This document shows, one piece after another, positions 1-11,972 of a DNA stretch of 64,000 nucleotides (positions are counted from its first letter, which is position 1; each line of letters opens with the position of its first letter). Below the pieces are notes generated by a model. It had not been told where the DNA came from. It was given only the letters and a program-made list of their open reading frames with translations, and searched no databases. The position numbers and the translations under genes were made by a program. Location of the stretch: positions 558,001 through 622,000 of the forward strand of contig JAGTJL010000019.1 in the NCBI GenBank assembly GCA_020746875.1. The letters are read 5' to 3'. Source of the DNA: Rhexocercosporidium sp. MPI-PUGE-AT-0058. Its lineage: Eukaryota > Ascomycota > Leotiomycetes > Helotiales.

Positions 1-839
1 CCCCTCTGGTGTTCAAACCGTGCAGCTCAAGATAAGGATTCAATAACGGCATTCCCCGTGCTCATAAGCGCCAGAGGCGTGAAGTGTTTGGAAAGTGGCT
101 CGGACGACTGCTATCAAGCCAAGAGACAAAACGAGGGAACTTTTGGCGGCTGCCGCCGAGCAAGTTTTGTATACCAGGCTATTATATAGAGAGTTTCTTG
201 AACGTTTTCGCTTTGATACTTCTTAGCTGTCCCTATGTCTGCCTTATTATCGAACTCTAATGCACATTACTAGTACTTCAAGAAGTAGTGGAAAATGCAC
301 CGCACTGGTCATGATAGGAGGTCCAAATAGAGCAGGTAGAGTTGTGTCATGAAGGGAGAAACGTATCTAGAACTAGAGGAACTACTGGGAAAGCCTAGTC
401 CCTTGTTATATAGATCTATAGAGATACCCTAGATGTACTTTGGGGGCTGTCAGGTTTCGTCTTTTAGCTTTAAAGTCAAGACCTGCTAACTCAAGCGAGC
501 CCCTATCCATCTCAACAATGAAATATCCAGCACTAGCCAAAACTCTGGAGGGCTTGCCAACATATAGAGCCAGCTGGAATTGAAATCCATGGCAAGAATA
601 TCTGCAATTGATCTGCTTCGATGCTTTGCATAGACTAGGCGATGAAGATAACTTTCATAGGCTTGACTTTGGGGGAGGGGGAACGAGCATTGGGTTTCAG
701 GTTCATAGTTTTAGTTGACAAACTTGATGGACCTGGTGTTCGTAAGGAACTGGGAAAAGTTAAAGCAATTGGAAGACACAACTGCATTCACAAAATAAAA
801 AAAACTTCCGTAGAAGGTAAGAATACGGGCGTTTGTAAG
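1..839. other. No gene recognised (window start)
   Basis: I see no convincing coding region, RNA gene or repeat in this stretch. A 120-codon plus-strand frame at 642-1004 has no family resemblance and lies opposite the remains of the thioesterase-like pseudogene, so I treat it as chance. Confidence 0.5.
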
Positions 840-1389
840 GCAGGTACTTCGGACAGATCTGTTAGGGGTAGAAGGGCGATTGACTTGTTGGATCCTGTGT
901 GGAGAATTTTGCGGATTTCGGGTCCTATGTCGCGCGTTCTGGTTGGTTTATCGCAGCCTCTTCAATCCCGGTCTGGAGTGGAAGCAAATTGCACATCTAA
1001 ATGAAGCCTCCCAGTCTGGCCCACCATACAGAAAAAGTGTGGATAGTAGTTGAACATCCCAGACTAATTCCACCAAGAAATATCCGATCCAGGGGCACCA
1101 AAGAAACCTCATCGCGAACGATTCTCATCATCTCCCCAATACTCTCTTGCAGACCTTCGATCTGAGACTCTTCTCTCTCGGACGGATTCTCGACAGACCA
1201 GATGTCAAACCACTGAAATATCTCGACTTCAAAACAAATTGATCGTCGCAACTTCGACGTGGGGAAGACCCATTTGATGGCTGGGAAGATATCGCGAAGC
1301 GTGCGGTCATCCGATGCCCGGCTCTCGAAGAACTCTTCTGCGAATCCTGATGCAATGCTGTGGTATGAAGTGGATGGAGTGGATGTCAT
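840..1389 (-). pseudogene. Acyl-protein thioesterase/carboxylesterase-like (LYPLA family) pseudogene
   Basis: The frame starts at the ATG at 1389 and reads an alpha/beta-hydrolase fragment with the nucleophile elbow GGISLGCS, followed by RLGGFI, the usual continuation in acyl-protein thioesterase (APT1/LYPLA) proteins. A TAG stop (997-999 on the minus strand) then interrupts, and the next codons, still in the same frame, read LLPLQTGIEE, which matches the family's WLP segment. About 100 bases on, another frame gives IALLPLTDLSEVPALQTPVF, resembling the segment before the catalytic Asp. The conserved Asp and His regions cannot be recovered cleanly. The first stop, an additional frame change and the missing C-terminal active-site residues indicate a decayed gene. 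A short intron over the stop is unlikely because the flanking codons join as protein. The family removes palmitate from proteins or hydrolyses lysophospholipids. Confidence 0.6.
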
Positions 1390-1676
1390 GTAGAACTTCT
1401 AGAACTCAAAGCTGATGAGTTTGCTTGCCGATGGAATTGAAGAATGCCTCTATCGAGCAGGTAGATGCAGTTATTGTAGGCAGAGATAATGAGTCATATG
1501 ACCTCGTGAAGACATGTCCTCAAACTTAGTGGATTGTATGGCCATTGACCCCTTTTCCCCTTGGCTCGTGGAGGAATAGAATCAGGAGGGGTGCAAGGTA
1601 TCCATGGACAGTGGTGACAAGCCCTCAAACACTCAATTCGGTTTTTCTCGACGTTATGGTGCATATCTTCTATATT

Positions 1677-3743
1677 TCATATTGATTTGACTTTCGAGTC
1701 TCCACGTAGGCGAGGAATGAACTCCCGATCTGCTACGAACCCGCATGAGCAGTCCGAGAATCGAGAGTGCTCGACCAGTATAGACAGAACCTTTTCGGCT
1801 GATGGGCGTAATGATTGATCTTCAGACAGCATTTTCGAGATCAAAGAATAAGACCAGGGATCTCTGTCTGACTCGAACCAGCCTCCCAGTTTGTGAGCTG
1901 TTGCATAGTAACAAAGCGTCAATCGATCGGGCTCCTCTGGAGTGGGTTCGCTTCGAAACTCGTGGAAGTCTTCGATTGCTCTTCGACCAATGACAGTTGC
2001 CATCTCTGCGAACACGCAACCCAAAGAGTAGATGTCCGCAGGTCTGCCTCTCCGATCTAGAGAGATGACTTCCGGTGCACTGTACATCTTGGTAATACCT
2101 GCAGCGTAGCCTTCAGTGGAACTGGTGAGACCAGCACTAAACTGATGAGCCGAGCCAAAATCCGTCAAGAATATGTCTCTACCCTTGCATATGACATTGC
2201 TTGGTTTGATGTCCTTGTGTCTGACATTGCGGGAGTGGATGTATGCCACAGCGGATGCAAGACAAGACTGCCACTTCTCCAGACATTGCAAATCATCCTC
2301 GGGGAAGTCATCTTCACATACTCGCTCAAGGTAATGACTTAAGTCTTCGTCGCCTGCAGGCAAAAGGAGGATTCCGAATTGGCGCGGAGCGGATGTGGTT
2401 TCGTAAGTGCTAATGACTTGGATGATGTGCTTGTGTTGAAGCTCTCGCAAGACTGACACTTCCTGCTGGATCAGAGGAAGCAGCCGTTTTCGAGCCATGT
2501 TTGGCAGTCGAATTATCTTTCGAGCCAGTATTATGCCATTAAGATCACCGCTGCGACGAACTGCGTCGACACTTCCAAGCGATCCATGCCCGAGTTGTTT
2601 GACTGTTGTAAACGGAACGACTTTGTGACTTGCATACTCTAGATGGCTGAAATCAGAAATTCTTTGCGACTCCATGATCTCTTTGGGGGGTTCTGAACAT
2701 TTTTCTGGGTCGCTTCGGGTCGTCTGGCCTGTTGAACTTTCGCGGACATTTGTTTTATGCACAAAAGGCTTTTGCTTTACTGTAGAAGACGAAGCTGTAT
2801 CCTCCGAGTGGGCTGAGGCAGACCCGATCTTCTCAGTACTTCTATCAGCGTATTGACGAGGCGACGTTATTCCGAAGCCATCGGAGGAGCCCTCAGCTTT
2901 TGGAAATGTGTTCGTGATGATTGATCGCCGAATAGCAATCCGCTCCGGCTCGCACTCCTGCTTACATGTTTTGCACGTCCAACCATCTCTCTGGACGATA
3001 ATACTAGGGCCTAAGCATCGCACACATCTCCACCAGACGGGCGAAACAATTCGAGCAGCCCACCACTCTTGCTCTCGATTTTTCTTCTTATGCCTCTTCA
3101 GCATGTCTTCCAGATGATACTCTCGCAGATGGTCTCTGTAGGCGTCTTTCCTCGTAAACGGGTCATCTGATCTCTTGCATGAATCATAGCTGCAAGGAAA
3201 TACCTCTTCTTCTATATGGGGCGGATGTGAATTTTTGTAGTGATGAGCTAGATCGGCAAAGACATTGAAGCGAAATTTGTCCTTGACATCCCAGCAGCTG
3301 GGGTGTTCACATCGGAAAACACCCCATGAGCCTTCTCCGGAGCCTACTTCAAGGATTTCTTTCTCTTCAATCGAAAGACTGCCCAGTTGCTCTGGGAAGT
3401 CGTAATCATTTTCTAGGACTCGTTCAATGGGTATCGAGGATCCTGAGGAGTCAGAAACCGCCATAATGAAGTGTCTTGCTAAGAAATCTGGAGATGGGAA
3501 AGTATGGTCCACATTATCCGATTGATCTAATGTGCTTGTTGGCTCATGGCGGGCATTCAACTTTCCCCCAGAATCGTCCAATGTGAGAATTGGATGGTGC
3601 TCAATGGTCCTCTCCAAATTTGGACCAGCGGTTGCCAATTGAGTGCGAGGTCCTTCAGGGTCCGACGATGGACGAACACTCGTATCCACATTTTGCTGCT
3701 GAAGCAGGGTGAGATGAGCTTCACGACGGAGCGAACTGGTCAT
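1677..3743 (-). CDS. Zinc-finger-containing serine/threonine protein kinase
   Basis: Single-exon gene of 688 codons starting at the ATG at 3743. The C-terminal half (about residues 378-662) is a eukaryotic protein kinase: glycine loop GHGSLGSV, ATP-binding Lys near 409 (LARKII), catalytic loop HKDIKPSN near 509 (HKD instead of the usual HRD, with the catalytic Asp kept), DFG at 528-530 and APE at 556-558. Upstream are two C2H2-like Cys/His groups (about 145-173 and 183-210) and a CxxC-CxxC zinc-ribbon pair (about 240-260). This resembles Pezizomycotina-specific kinases that couple degenerate zinc fingers to a kinase domain; their substrates are generally unknown. The N-terminal 100 residues look disordered. 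No transmembrane segment is seen. The kinase call is firm; the cellular role is not known. Confidence 0.88.
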   Translation of the reverse strand: MTSSLRREAHLTLLQQQNVDTSVRPSSDPEGPRTQLATAGPNLERTIEHHPILTLDDSGGKLNARHEPTSTLDQSDNVDHTFPSPDFLARHFIMAVSDSSGSSIPIERVLENDYDFPEQLGSLSIEEKEILEVGSGEGSWGVFRCEHPSCWDVKDKFRFNVFADLAHHYKNSHPPHIEEEVFPCSYDSCKRSDDPFTRKDAYRDHLREYHLEDMLKRHKKKNREQEWWAARIVSPVWWRCVRCLGPSIIVQRDGWTCKTCKQECEPERIAIRRSIITNTFPKAEGSSDGFGITSPRQYADRSTEKIGSASAHSEDTASSSTVKQKPFVHKTNVRESSTGQTTRSDPEKCSEPPKEIMESQRISDFSHLEYASHKVVPFTTVKQLGHGSLGSVDAVRRSGDLNGIILARKIIRLPNMARKRLLPLIQQEVSVLRELQHKHIIQVISTYETTSAPRQFGILLLPAGDEDLSHYLERVCEDDFPEDDLQCLEKWQSCLASAVAYIHSRNVRHKDIKPSNVICKGRDIFLTDFGSAHQFSAGLTSSTEGYAAGITKMYSAPEVISLDRRGRPADIYSLGCVFAEMATVIGRRAIEDFHEFRSEPTPEEPDRLTLCYYATAHKLGGWFESDRDPWSYSLISKMLSEDQSLRPSAEKVLSILVEHSRFSDCSCGFVADREFIPRLRGDSKVKSI

Positions 3744-4367
3744 CTTTGGATGCCAGTGACTATCTTCGTAGATTCATCGCGGTTGGTGATATTTCTTGGC
3801 TGACATGTACAGCAATCAGGTGAGACCAGATGTTGTTCTCCTCCGTTGCACTAAGACCAATTTGGAACCCCGCTTTGAACCTCCTTGTCAAAACGTGACT
3901 TTTCCCACGCGTCATTAACCTATTTACTTTCCCTTGCCCTTCCATGATCAAGAACTTTGAGATGGCCAATGTTTCCAATCCTACCTCAGATGCACCCTCA
4001 AAATCTCTCGGAATATTGGACAGCCTTTCTCACCAGACACACTACAAATTACCCACTGGATGAGTGATCCCTACCGCTCGCTTCGGCATTCAACTACCGA
4101 GCACTCAATCAAATCTCGCAATCAATCAAAACAACCATATAATATCACTTCCGTACATCATAAGGCCCCACAAACTGATCACAAGAGAGACTCTACTTTA
4201 ACCTCCGGATAAGGTTTCCCAAAAACTCGGGTCTCTCTCCATGTTGCTAGATTTCTTTGTATATATACAAGACATACTTCCCCGCGTTTCATGAGATGCT
4301 TCTTTCTTGCCCTCTTCTTTCTCTTAGTGCGATTCGACTCGATTCAAATCTCCATCCTTGTTCTATT
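3744..4367. other. Divergent intergenic region, kinase / secreted protein
   Basis: This 624-bp spacer lies between two genes transcribed away from each other and should hold both promoters. It contains a C/T-rich stretch close to 4285-4330, just upstream of the secreted-protein ATG, as is common in fungal promoters. No other structure was recognised. Confidence 0.5.
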
Positions 4368-5355
4368 ATGTATACCTTTATCTTTTCTTCTATCCGCAAG
4401 ATTACTTTCCCTCTTGTCTTACTTCTACTTGCAAGTCTCTCGTCGGCGAGTCCCGTCGTCCAGAGGGATGTCGAGCAGAGAACGGAAATTGGTTCGGGCT
4501 GTGCGTTTTGCACACCTGGGCCATGGGTGACGTCTGCTGGTGGATGTCCTCCAAGTATCCAAATACACCCTGAACTAACAGCCTACAGCATGCAACTCCT
4601 ACGAGTACTTCGCGGTAGCCAGTAGCATGAAGAACCCGTATACATCCCTACTCCTACCTCTACCATTCTCTTGCTCTTTTACAAGACGCATCTGTTACGA
4701 ATCAATTCAATGGTATCTAACAGAATGCAGACCAGATACAATCATCTTCAACGCCACGTCGTTCTGCTCCGAATTCCTTCGGCCGATGATCACTCAGCTC
4801 TCAGTGGTCAAAGTAACAAGCGCGACGACCACATCGACATCAGTGGTGGTAAGTTTGGTGTACTACACACCACCAGCAACTACAACGCCGTACGTCTATA
4901 CTTCTTCTCTTTTCATATGCGTTTCATTCACATCCCATCCTCCACTTTCATATCACACATCGTCAATACATCCAAATCGCTGACAACCCGCAAAGCAACA
5001 GAAGGCTCTCAATAACAATAACAGCAGCAAATCCACGAGCCACACCAACCATCACCGCCTCACCAATACCTAATCCAGCTGTTGTAATCGAGAAACGAAG
5101 CTTCACTGTTCCTGAATATCTCGAGCCCTGGTACTTCTACGGCCGCTTAGATCCTGGCTGCTCATGCATCATTACAAGCGCTGATCCATCCATTCTTATC
5201 TCCGCTACCGAGACGAGTACGTTTTATGAGTATACCGTGGTGAGTAGATTTCTATCTCATGTGTGACATGAAGAGGAAAAGGTAGGCTTGCTGACTTACT
5301 TACCTAGTCTACGACGGTGACGGAGATTTATACGATATTCCCGGGAATGCAATAG
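4368..5355 (+). CDS. Small secreted cysteine-containing protein, multi-exon
   Basis: The ATG at 4368 opens a clear signal peptide (MYTFIFSSIRKITFPLVLLL, cleavage probably after ASLSSAS), followed by a KR/QR-type dipeptide region and Cys residues (GCAFCTPGPW, CNSYEYFA, FCSEF). Coding blocks are joined by introns. The best supported intron is 5239-5308 (GTGAGT...CTAG); downstream of it TVSTTVTEIYTIFPGMQ ends at the TAG 5353-5355. A second is about 4889-4996 (GTACGT...AAAG). The first intron is uncertain: donor 4540 gives 49 nt and donor 4555 gives only 34 nt, both using the acceptor at 4588. The third exon reads CRPDTIIFNATSFCSEFLRP. A Thr/Ser/Val-rich C-terminal half containing PEYLEPWYFYGRLDPGCSC suggests an extracellular or cell-wall protein. 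I do not recognise the family; an effector-like role is only a possibility. Confidence 0.6.
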
Positions 5356-6452
5356 ACAATGGATGCAAAGTCTTATTTGTCAACCTGATTCCTCCAAGTA
5401 ATCATGAGTGGATGTGTGGCGATCTAGGGAATTCTTCCAGCAGCGATGTGAACTTCTAGCGATGAGTAATTATAAATATTCCAAAAAATGAAGGCAACGA
5501 AAGCAGGTACTCTTGATACCTTACAAGAATGGTTGAAACGTTAGCAATTACAGTGAAAACAGATCATGCCATACAAAAACTAGAGCCGGAACTCATGCTC
5601 CCGTAGCGAAAGCGATGTGGAATGATTTTCTCCTACTTTTCGCATTCGTAAATTCCCTTAAGATGAGGTCCTCAGCTGCGTGTGATGACATCTGGTACCA
5701 TGCAAAGCAGTAGAACACAACCAAGTCTAAGGCTTATTAAATCGTATTTGAAGTAGATAGTATCATACAATGTTCCATTAAGGTCCTACTGTTATGATTA
5801 GTACCGTGGCAATCATATATTTCTGCAACGTTCCCATGCTAGCCTATCCACAATCGTTCCTTCCTCTACTACATCACAACACTTCGTCGCCAAACCCACC
5901 ACGCCATTAACACTACCCAATGTCTTTTCTAATTTGCCTCCTCACTCAGTCTAAGGTCAACCCACTCATCAACGAGAGGCCATCTAATTTTTTGGCCCCC
6001 ATACACTTAGGACGAGACACCTCCCATTTTTCAGAGGAGAAACACATCCGTCTTCCTCGATTTATTACAGAGATAAATAACTGCTCCATATTACACTTCT
6101 TCGGATGTAGCGCAATTGTCTTTTCATTGCTCATACTGGCTTACCAGTACTGTGAGGAAGAGAAGAGAGACGATATTTCCCTAGGAAATTGACGATTCCA
6201 TCGCCAACAATTGCATTTCGAGAAACCTGGTTCCCACCTCGCAGACTCCCAAAAGTGTTGATGCCCTAAGTAGAATACAATTACAATTAGTCAACGAGTT
6301 ATCTGTAGCCAAGGTTCAAGACTCGATCCCATTTTCAATCGTTGCTTTGTTATTATATGTTTCTTGCTATCATATGTCGCATATTCCCGAATAAATAGGG
6401 TATCTTTACATCTCTATACAATTTTCATTCTACATTTCGTCTAAGACATAAA
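5356..6452. other. Convergent intergenic region
   Basis: The 1.1 kb between two convergent genes contains an ATG-initiated 90-codon frame at 5920-6192 with one hydrophobic stretch near its C-terminus. It has no recognisable homology or flanking signals and I do not call it a gene. Otherwise nothing was recognised. Confidence 0.45.
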
Positions 6453-9400
6453 TCATATAAATCCTGGGCGCCGCTGATCTGGTAACGGCGACTCCTCATC
6501 CCTTCTCACCGCACCAACCCCAGCTTTTACTCGCTGGTCCCCATTCGCAAAAAGTAGCTTCACCTCCTCCTCACTCAAAAATTGCACCTCCTCATCATCA
6601 GCAAGTTCAATACCCCACCTCACCTCCCCTCCCCCCGTCCTAAACCACCCCAGTCTCGTTCTAAACGTCTTATCAGCCCGCAACCCCGACGCACCCTCTC
6701 GTCGCGCAAGTTCTAAGTATCTCTCACTCCCCGCAACCATCATCGCTACGTCTGCAATGGTATCTACACCACGGAGAAGTGGCGAGAAGTACCTATTCTT
6801 CAGAACGAGGATCGCTATGGTGGTGATGATCAGCCATGCGAGAATCACTATACAGAGCCAAACAGCCACCGGGGACATGCGTAAGATCTCAACGGGCTGA
6901 GAGACAGTCGCGGTGATGCTTGGACTCGCTGCCATAGCCACGCGCGCTGGGCCGACTTTCGAAGCATCGTATTGTGTGTCTGGCGGTGGAAGATCAACTG
7001 GAAGAGTCTCGTTTGCTCTCTGGAAGACCCAGCCACCAGACCCATCGAGGAGTACATTCTGGCTCGCAAAGTGCTGGAAGAATGTCGTGAAGGTTATCTC
7101 GGCTAGCTCCTGGAGCTTGGTGTGGTTGAGAAGGGATTCTTGGTTGTTTTGAGCGAGCTGGAGCATGGAATAGGACATGTGATCGAGATTCATACCGGGA
7201 GCTCGATAGGTGAACGTCCGGTCCGTGTCGTCTTCGTAGCAATCGTTCCTACTGGTTTGTGCACACCCGCCTATGTATTTGATCTGGGCGGCTCCGAGGA
7301 GTGCCGCGACGAACATGGTGCCAAAACTTGCAGTCACGTTGAAGAATGTTGGGTCGTCACCCCTGTGGGCGACGAAGTCGTCTGAGAATGCCTCTGAATG
7401 TGAAACTGGATCATCTAGGATAGTGTATGCCTGCACGTTGTTGGTTGCCAGATCCACAGTGACGCTTGCACTGGCTGTCTCAACAATCGGAGCACAGTTC
7501 AGCATAGAAAGTTTAGGTGGTTCTGGCCAAATGAGCGAAGGCAGTTGACCAGATTCGTTGGGATAATCTACGGGAGCTGGCCCATGTATCCACTTTACAG
7601 TGAAATTGTCCGTTTGTTGAAGTCGGCTTGGCAAGTCGGGATCGTATAACCTCAGATTCACAGGACTCCAGTATCCGATTGAGGCATTGTCTGGTTGGTG
7701 TTCAGACTCTTGGGCACAGCAAGTCACGATAATTTCAGCCAACACGGTGGTGTAGCCTAGATGTTCTGATGATCAGTATTGTTTCCTCAAGGTCCCTTGA
7801 ACCAGGGAAGTGAGGGAACAGATGACGGTGAACGTCTTTGAAGTTCTAAATGCAGGTCATGGAAAGAGGAAATGGAGGTCAACATACCGCCAATGTAGCT
7901 ACAATTACCAGAGGTTCCAGTCAAGTCGGTCATGTTTGGATTGTAATTAATCCCCGACCTCGTATTCCCCCCGCATCCAAGCACATAACCACTTTCCCAA
8001 GGCCGAGGTTTGAGGGTCTGATTCCAGCGACTTTTCGCGGTCAAGTCGACTTCCGTGAGCCAAAACCTGTCTTCTATGTCTGGTGCAAGAGGCGAGCATT
8101 GCAAGCGGCCACGCACAGCAGGCACATTGACAGTTGCAACATAACCTTTCCTTTGCGGCTCATTGCTGCTCGAGTTAGTTTGCTGTCTTACCGTCTCAAA
8201 CGAATTTGGAATGAAAACGGGCACGAAACTCCAGCTATCGCTACTCCAGGCTGGCTGCGAGGCATTCATGGTCAATTGGAGAGCGGCGCTGTACATCCAG
8301 TTTGTTTCCAGATTTTGAAAGGCGTTGGCAAGAATGTCCTGTTTGTATTTGGCCGTCTTGTGATATGAGCCCTTATCATATAAGAAGGGGACATCCCGAA
8401 TTTGAAATGGTTGTGCAACCTCGACAGGGCGTTCCAGTTGGAACGGCTCTCTTTGCCAAAGAGCTGACATAGAAATTGCCACTGTGGGATGCTATTAGCA
8501 GAGTATTATTATGAAACAATCGGAATTAGGAACTTACGAATTTGGGACAGGAACGCTCCTGTGCAAACAAAAGCGAGCAGCCAGTGTTGACGGCTGACTG
8601 CCCTTATACCTGCCCATGCGAGATATGACGATTGATAGGATAGCCCACTGCCTTTGCCACCCGTTGTCGGGCCTTTTGCCATTGAAATAAAAGGCTGTGC
8701 TGTCCTGAAGATGCTTTCCAAAGCGCCCCACCACAGACCAACAATAACAGCAAATAGTGTTGGAATTATCGAGTACGGAGCAATATACCCAAGCGAGTGG
8801 TCACCAATGTTCCACTCGACCTGATAAACAAAAGATGATTGATAGAGTCCATGGCTTTTCGAGTACCAGTAAAGAACTGCAATCGTGACGAGAAGTGCAC
8901 TGAGCACGAAAATTAGCCCGATGATCGCCCACGTTGAGAGCACTTTAGGCTCCCATTGTATACGGTCTCGTTTTTTGACCTTTACCGACCGTGTGGAGGA
9001 GAGGCTTAATCCGTTTGGAGTTGATGCAATCATTCGAAGAGCACCGTTCTCAATGGCATACGAGTAGCCATTGAGTACCTGTCTTGCTTGTTGAGCTGAC
9101 ATGCTGGATATCTCTTGGAGATCCTGACTCGTATTGTACTGCGCCGCAACGAGCGAAGCAACCGTGTTTGAAACCCCTATATCTTGAGACAACCCTAAGG
9201 GACGCCGCGAGCGACGTGAAGTCCAGAAAGCCGCCACGAGCAAAAAGGTGGCAAGAGCGAGGACAACTTCAAGGGTAAAAGCCACAGCTGTAGCAACGAC
9301 TATCCGCCTTTGACGTACGATGATGTCTCCTTCTACTGGGCTCACCGTAGAGCTACTTTGCAGTGCTGACTGCAGAGCTTGTCCAAAGGAATACTGTTTG

Positions 9401-11271
9401 ATGTGCTTGGCTCTTGCTGCAAAGTCCGGATCTTTCACCATGCCGGTGAGATTAAAATTGTACATGGCGGCTAGAAGGTTAGCAGGTCCTCCAGAGTCCT
9501 TTGAGGAAGTCAGTGACATTCTTTCTGAAATTTCAGGAAACGAGGATTTGCCAAACGTCGGCCCTTGAGAAGCTTCAATCTGAAAGATTAATCCTGAGGA
9601 CCGAGATTCAAGATCTAAGGACAACAGGTGGCGATGTCTACGTACCGGACGCGTGCCAAACGTTGGTTCTCGCAAGTAATCATTCCAATCTGAAGAGAAG
9701 AACGCCTCGTGAAATGCTGTGATATTGATCTTGTCATTATCGACTGGAAGGCGCTCGCGCTCAAAAACCACCTGGTCAAAGACACAAGTAGTAGCATCAG
9801 CACTGACAGAAACAGTAACAGGCAGCTTTGCTTCAAAGTAGCTCTGCCGGCAAATCTTTCCCGCAATCTCAAGAGTGGAGTTTGAAGGATCATTCGGTAT
9901 CGTAAGAAGGACCTCGCCCGGTTCACATAGCGCTGTATGGTTCAGTAGAACCTCTTCATCAATCCTGAAGAAATTCCAAAAGGTGGGAATATTGACATCC
10001 GTGAGATTTGACCAGTAGAACCGGTCTTTTAGAGAAATCGGCTGGCTGTACGAAACGCCATACTTACAACCAGATTTAGATGTCATCTGGATGGATGTCA
10101 AGTTCCGGTAGCCCACTTCCAGAGTCCTCTCTCCATCGAAGTCGGTTTCGGCGTAAGTGTAGTTAATCACATTCGGTCCACTTTCGAGCTCCAGGTCCTC
10201 GCACAGTAATCCGCTTTGATACACAAATGTCTCAGCAGTCCAATCCCCAACTACAGCATTGAATCTGGAACCAGAAGGACGCTCGATCTGGGCAGGCCAG
10301 AATGGTAAAACAGAATAGTTTTCTGTGATCCAAGGGGACGTTACTACATTCTGTACAGTGTGCCCAACGGCCCCGAAGAATTCCGTAGTATCAAGACGTA
10401 GTTGGAGAGTTTGACCAGGAGTAGGTTGGATTCTGAGCATGGTACTCTTCGAAGATATCTTCATATCCTTGGAACTGAGCAGAGCCGAGGAAAATGGTGA
10501 TATGATGAGAAAGCCAAGAATGTATGCTAGGACTGTACACAGCATGGTCGAACTGAACCGAGAGTCGTTGCCCTTGCGTGGAAAGCTGTCTGCGAGCGCA
10601 GTCCACCACGAACCAGGAGTTCTAAGGATGCTTGCCGAAGCACTGGAACTGCTTTTCTTCGCCAGTCGTGCTAGGTTCTCAGTCCGCTTGACTCCGTCTA
10701 AGATGATCATGATCATGGTCACATAGGCAACGGCGAGAAGGGTGGGTAGAAAGCGCCAGGCAAAGTAACCCATTGGAGATCCAGTATCGTCGGTCACGCC
10801 TTCGGACCGTATCGAAATTATGTGAAAGACTACGACAATGGCGAAGAGAATGACTCCGAATGCAATGACACTCAGCATCCAAGGCCATTCCAGCACGTAG
10901 GGTATCCATGATGATTGTTGCGAATTGACAAATTGTTTGGCCTCAGATCTTACTGGGAAGACATTGTCCTCCGCTTCGTTCCTCGGTAATACCGAGTACT
11001 GTACTTCCCTACTTCGAGGAAGAAGTGGTTTCCGGCTGATGAATGATTGGGTGGTCCGAGGCTGGAATGGTGGTGCTAAAGAAGGTTCCTGGGTGCTGTC
11101 CTCTTGTAGTGATGCATCAGAAAGCAAAGTCTCTGCTGCTACCGATTGCTGCATCTCGCTGGATTGAGAGGAGACCTCTGTTCTTCGGGTATTTGCTTGA
11201 GGGATCGTATGCTGGAAGGATCCATGATTGAGAGGGGTGTTTTCAGGGGAAATTGTCCTGCTACAAACCAT
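6453..11271 (-). CDS. Large multi-pass membrane protein, DUF3433 family
   Basis: Exons complement(join(6453..7756, 7888..8481, 8538..11271)) give 1,543 residues in one frame. The introns are 8482-8537 (GTAAGT...CACAG) and 7757-7887 (GTATGT...CTAG). The N-terminal 130 residues are Ser/Gln-rich and disordered. They are followed by membrane segments (YVLEWPWMLSVIAFGVILFA, then FLPTLLAVAYVTMIMIILDG and a third near LAYILGFLIISPFSSAL), a long extracytoplasmic region with many N-glycosylation sequons, then a second similar set of membrane segments and lumenal domain, and a final transmembrane helix (VAVWLCIVILAWLIITTIAI) with a short cytoplasmic tail. This duplicated TM/lumenal architecture is that of fungal DUF3433 proteins, whose function is unknown. 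The start is the first ATG of the frame. Confidence 0.85.
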
Positions 11272-11972
11272 TTCTGCTAGGAGAACTTCTTACCGGCCCG
11301 GTAAATTCGTATCGTAAAGATAAGTGAGCGGCATGGATTTGTTCTTGTGATAGCCTAACAGTTGATTCTTTGTCCTTTGAATGTGTTTTTGAATCGTTCG
11401 GGGCCAGCCAGGCCAGGCCACAGAAAGTCCGCAAACTGATTATTAGAGTTAAGTATTGAAAAGAACATGTACAAGATTCCTGAGATTCGGAAAAAAATAC
11501 AGGTGTCGCAAACTCAGTGACTTGTCGTTTCAGGGGCGGCGGCCCTGTGCCTTTAAGGATCGGAAATGCTTGTAGACTAGGCGGCTATCGGAACCTTGCG
11601 CCGCAGAGCTACATCTTCAGCCCCAGCGCGAGGGATTGCATTAGGTATGATTATAAACAATAAATGACCGAGCGAGCTCCGGATAACCTTACGGATAGAT
11701 TTCTTGAAACGATTCCAACATTGCATGTGGTTAAACGGCGCGAACACTCACAACCTAGTTATTGACATTCGGGCTTTTGGTCGCTTCAACATCGGAGTCA
11801 CTCGACTGCTACTCTCAATAGCTGGAATCCTCGAGGGGTATGCTTAAGCATTATTCTTTTAGATCTAATCTATGATATCAACGCTCTAAGTGGTATTGTC
11901 TATCCCGCAATGCCCATAACGCCGTTCTAATGCACCTGCCAGTCTATCATGTTACCACGCATATGTCTAAAG
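11272..11972. other. Intergenic region upstream of DUF3433 gene
   Basis: The 701 bp lie between the 3' end of the GH76 gene and the start of the DUF3433 gene, both on the minus strand. The region should contain the DUF3433 promoter. No motif, repeat or RNA gene was recognised. Confidence 0.5.

Noticed and set aside
642..1004. 120-codon plus-strand frame
   Set aside because: Overlaps the opposite strand of the thioesterase-like pseudogene and has no coding character.
5920..6192. 90-codon frame with a hydrophobic segment
   Set aside because: Short, A/T-rich, in a convergent 3' spacer, no homology, no splice or promoter support.
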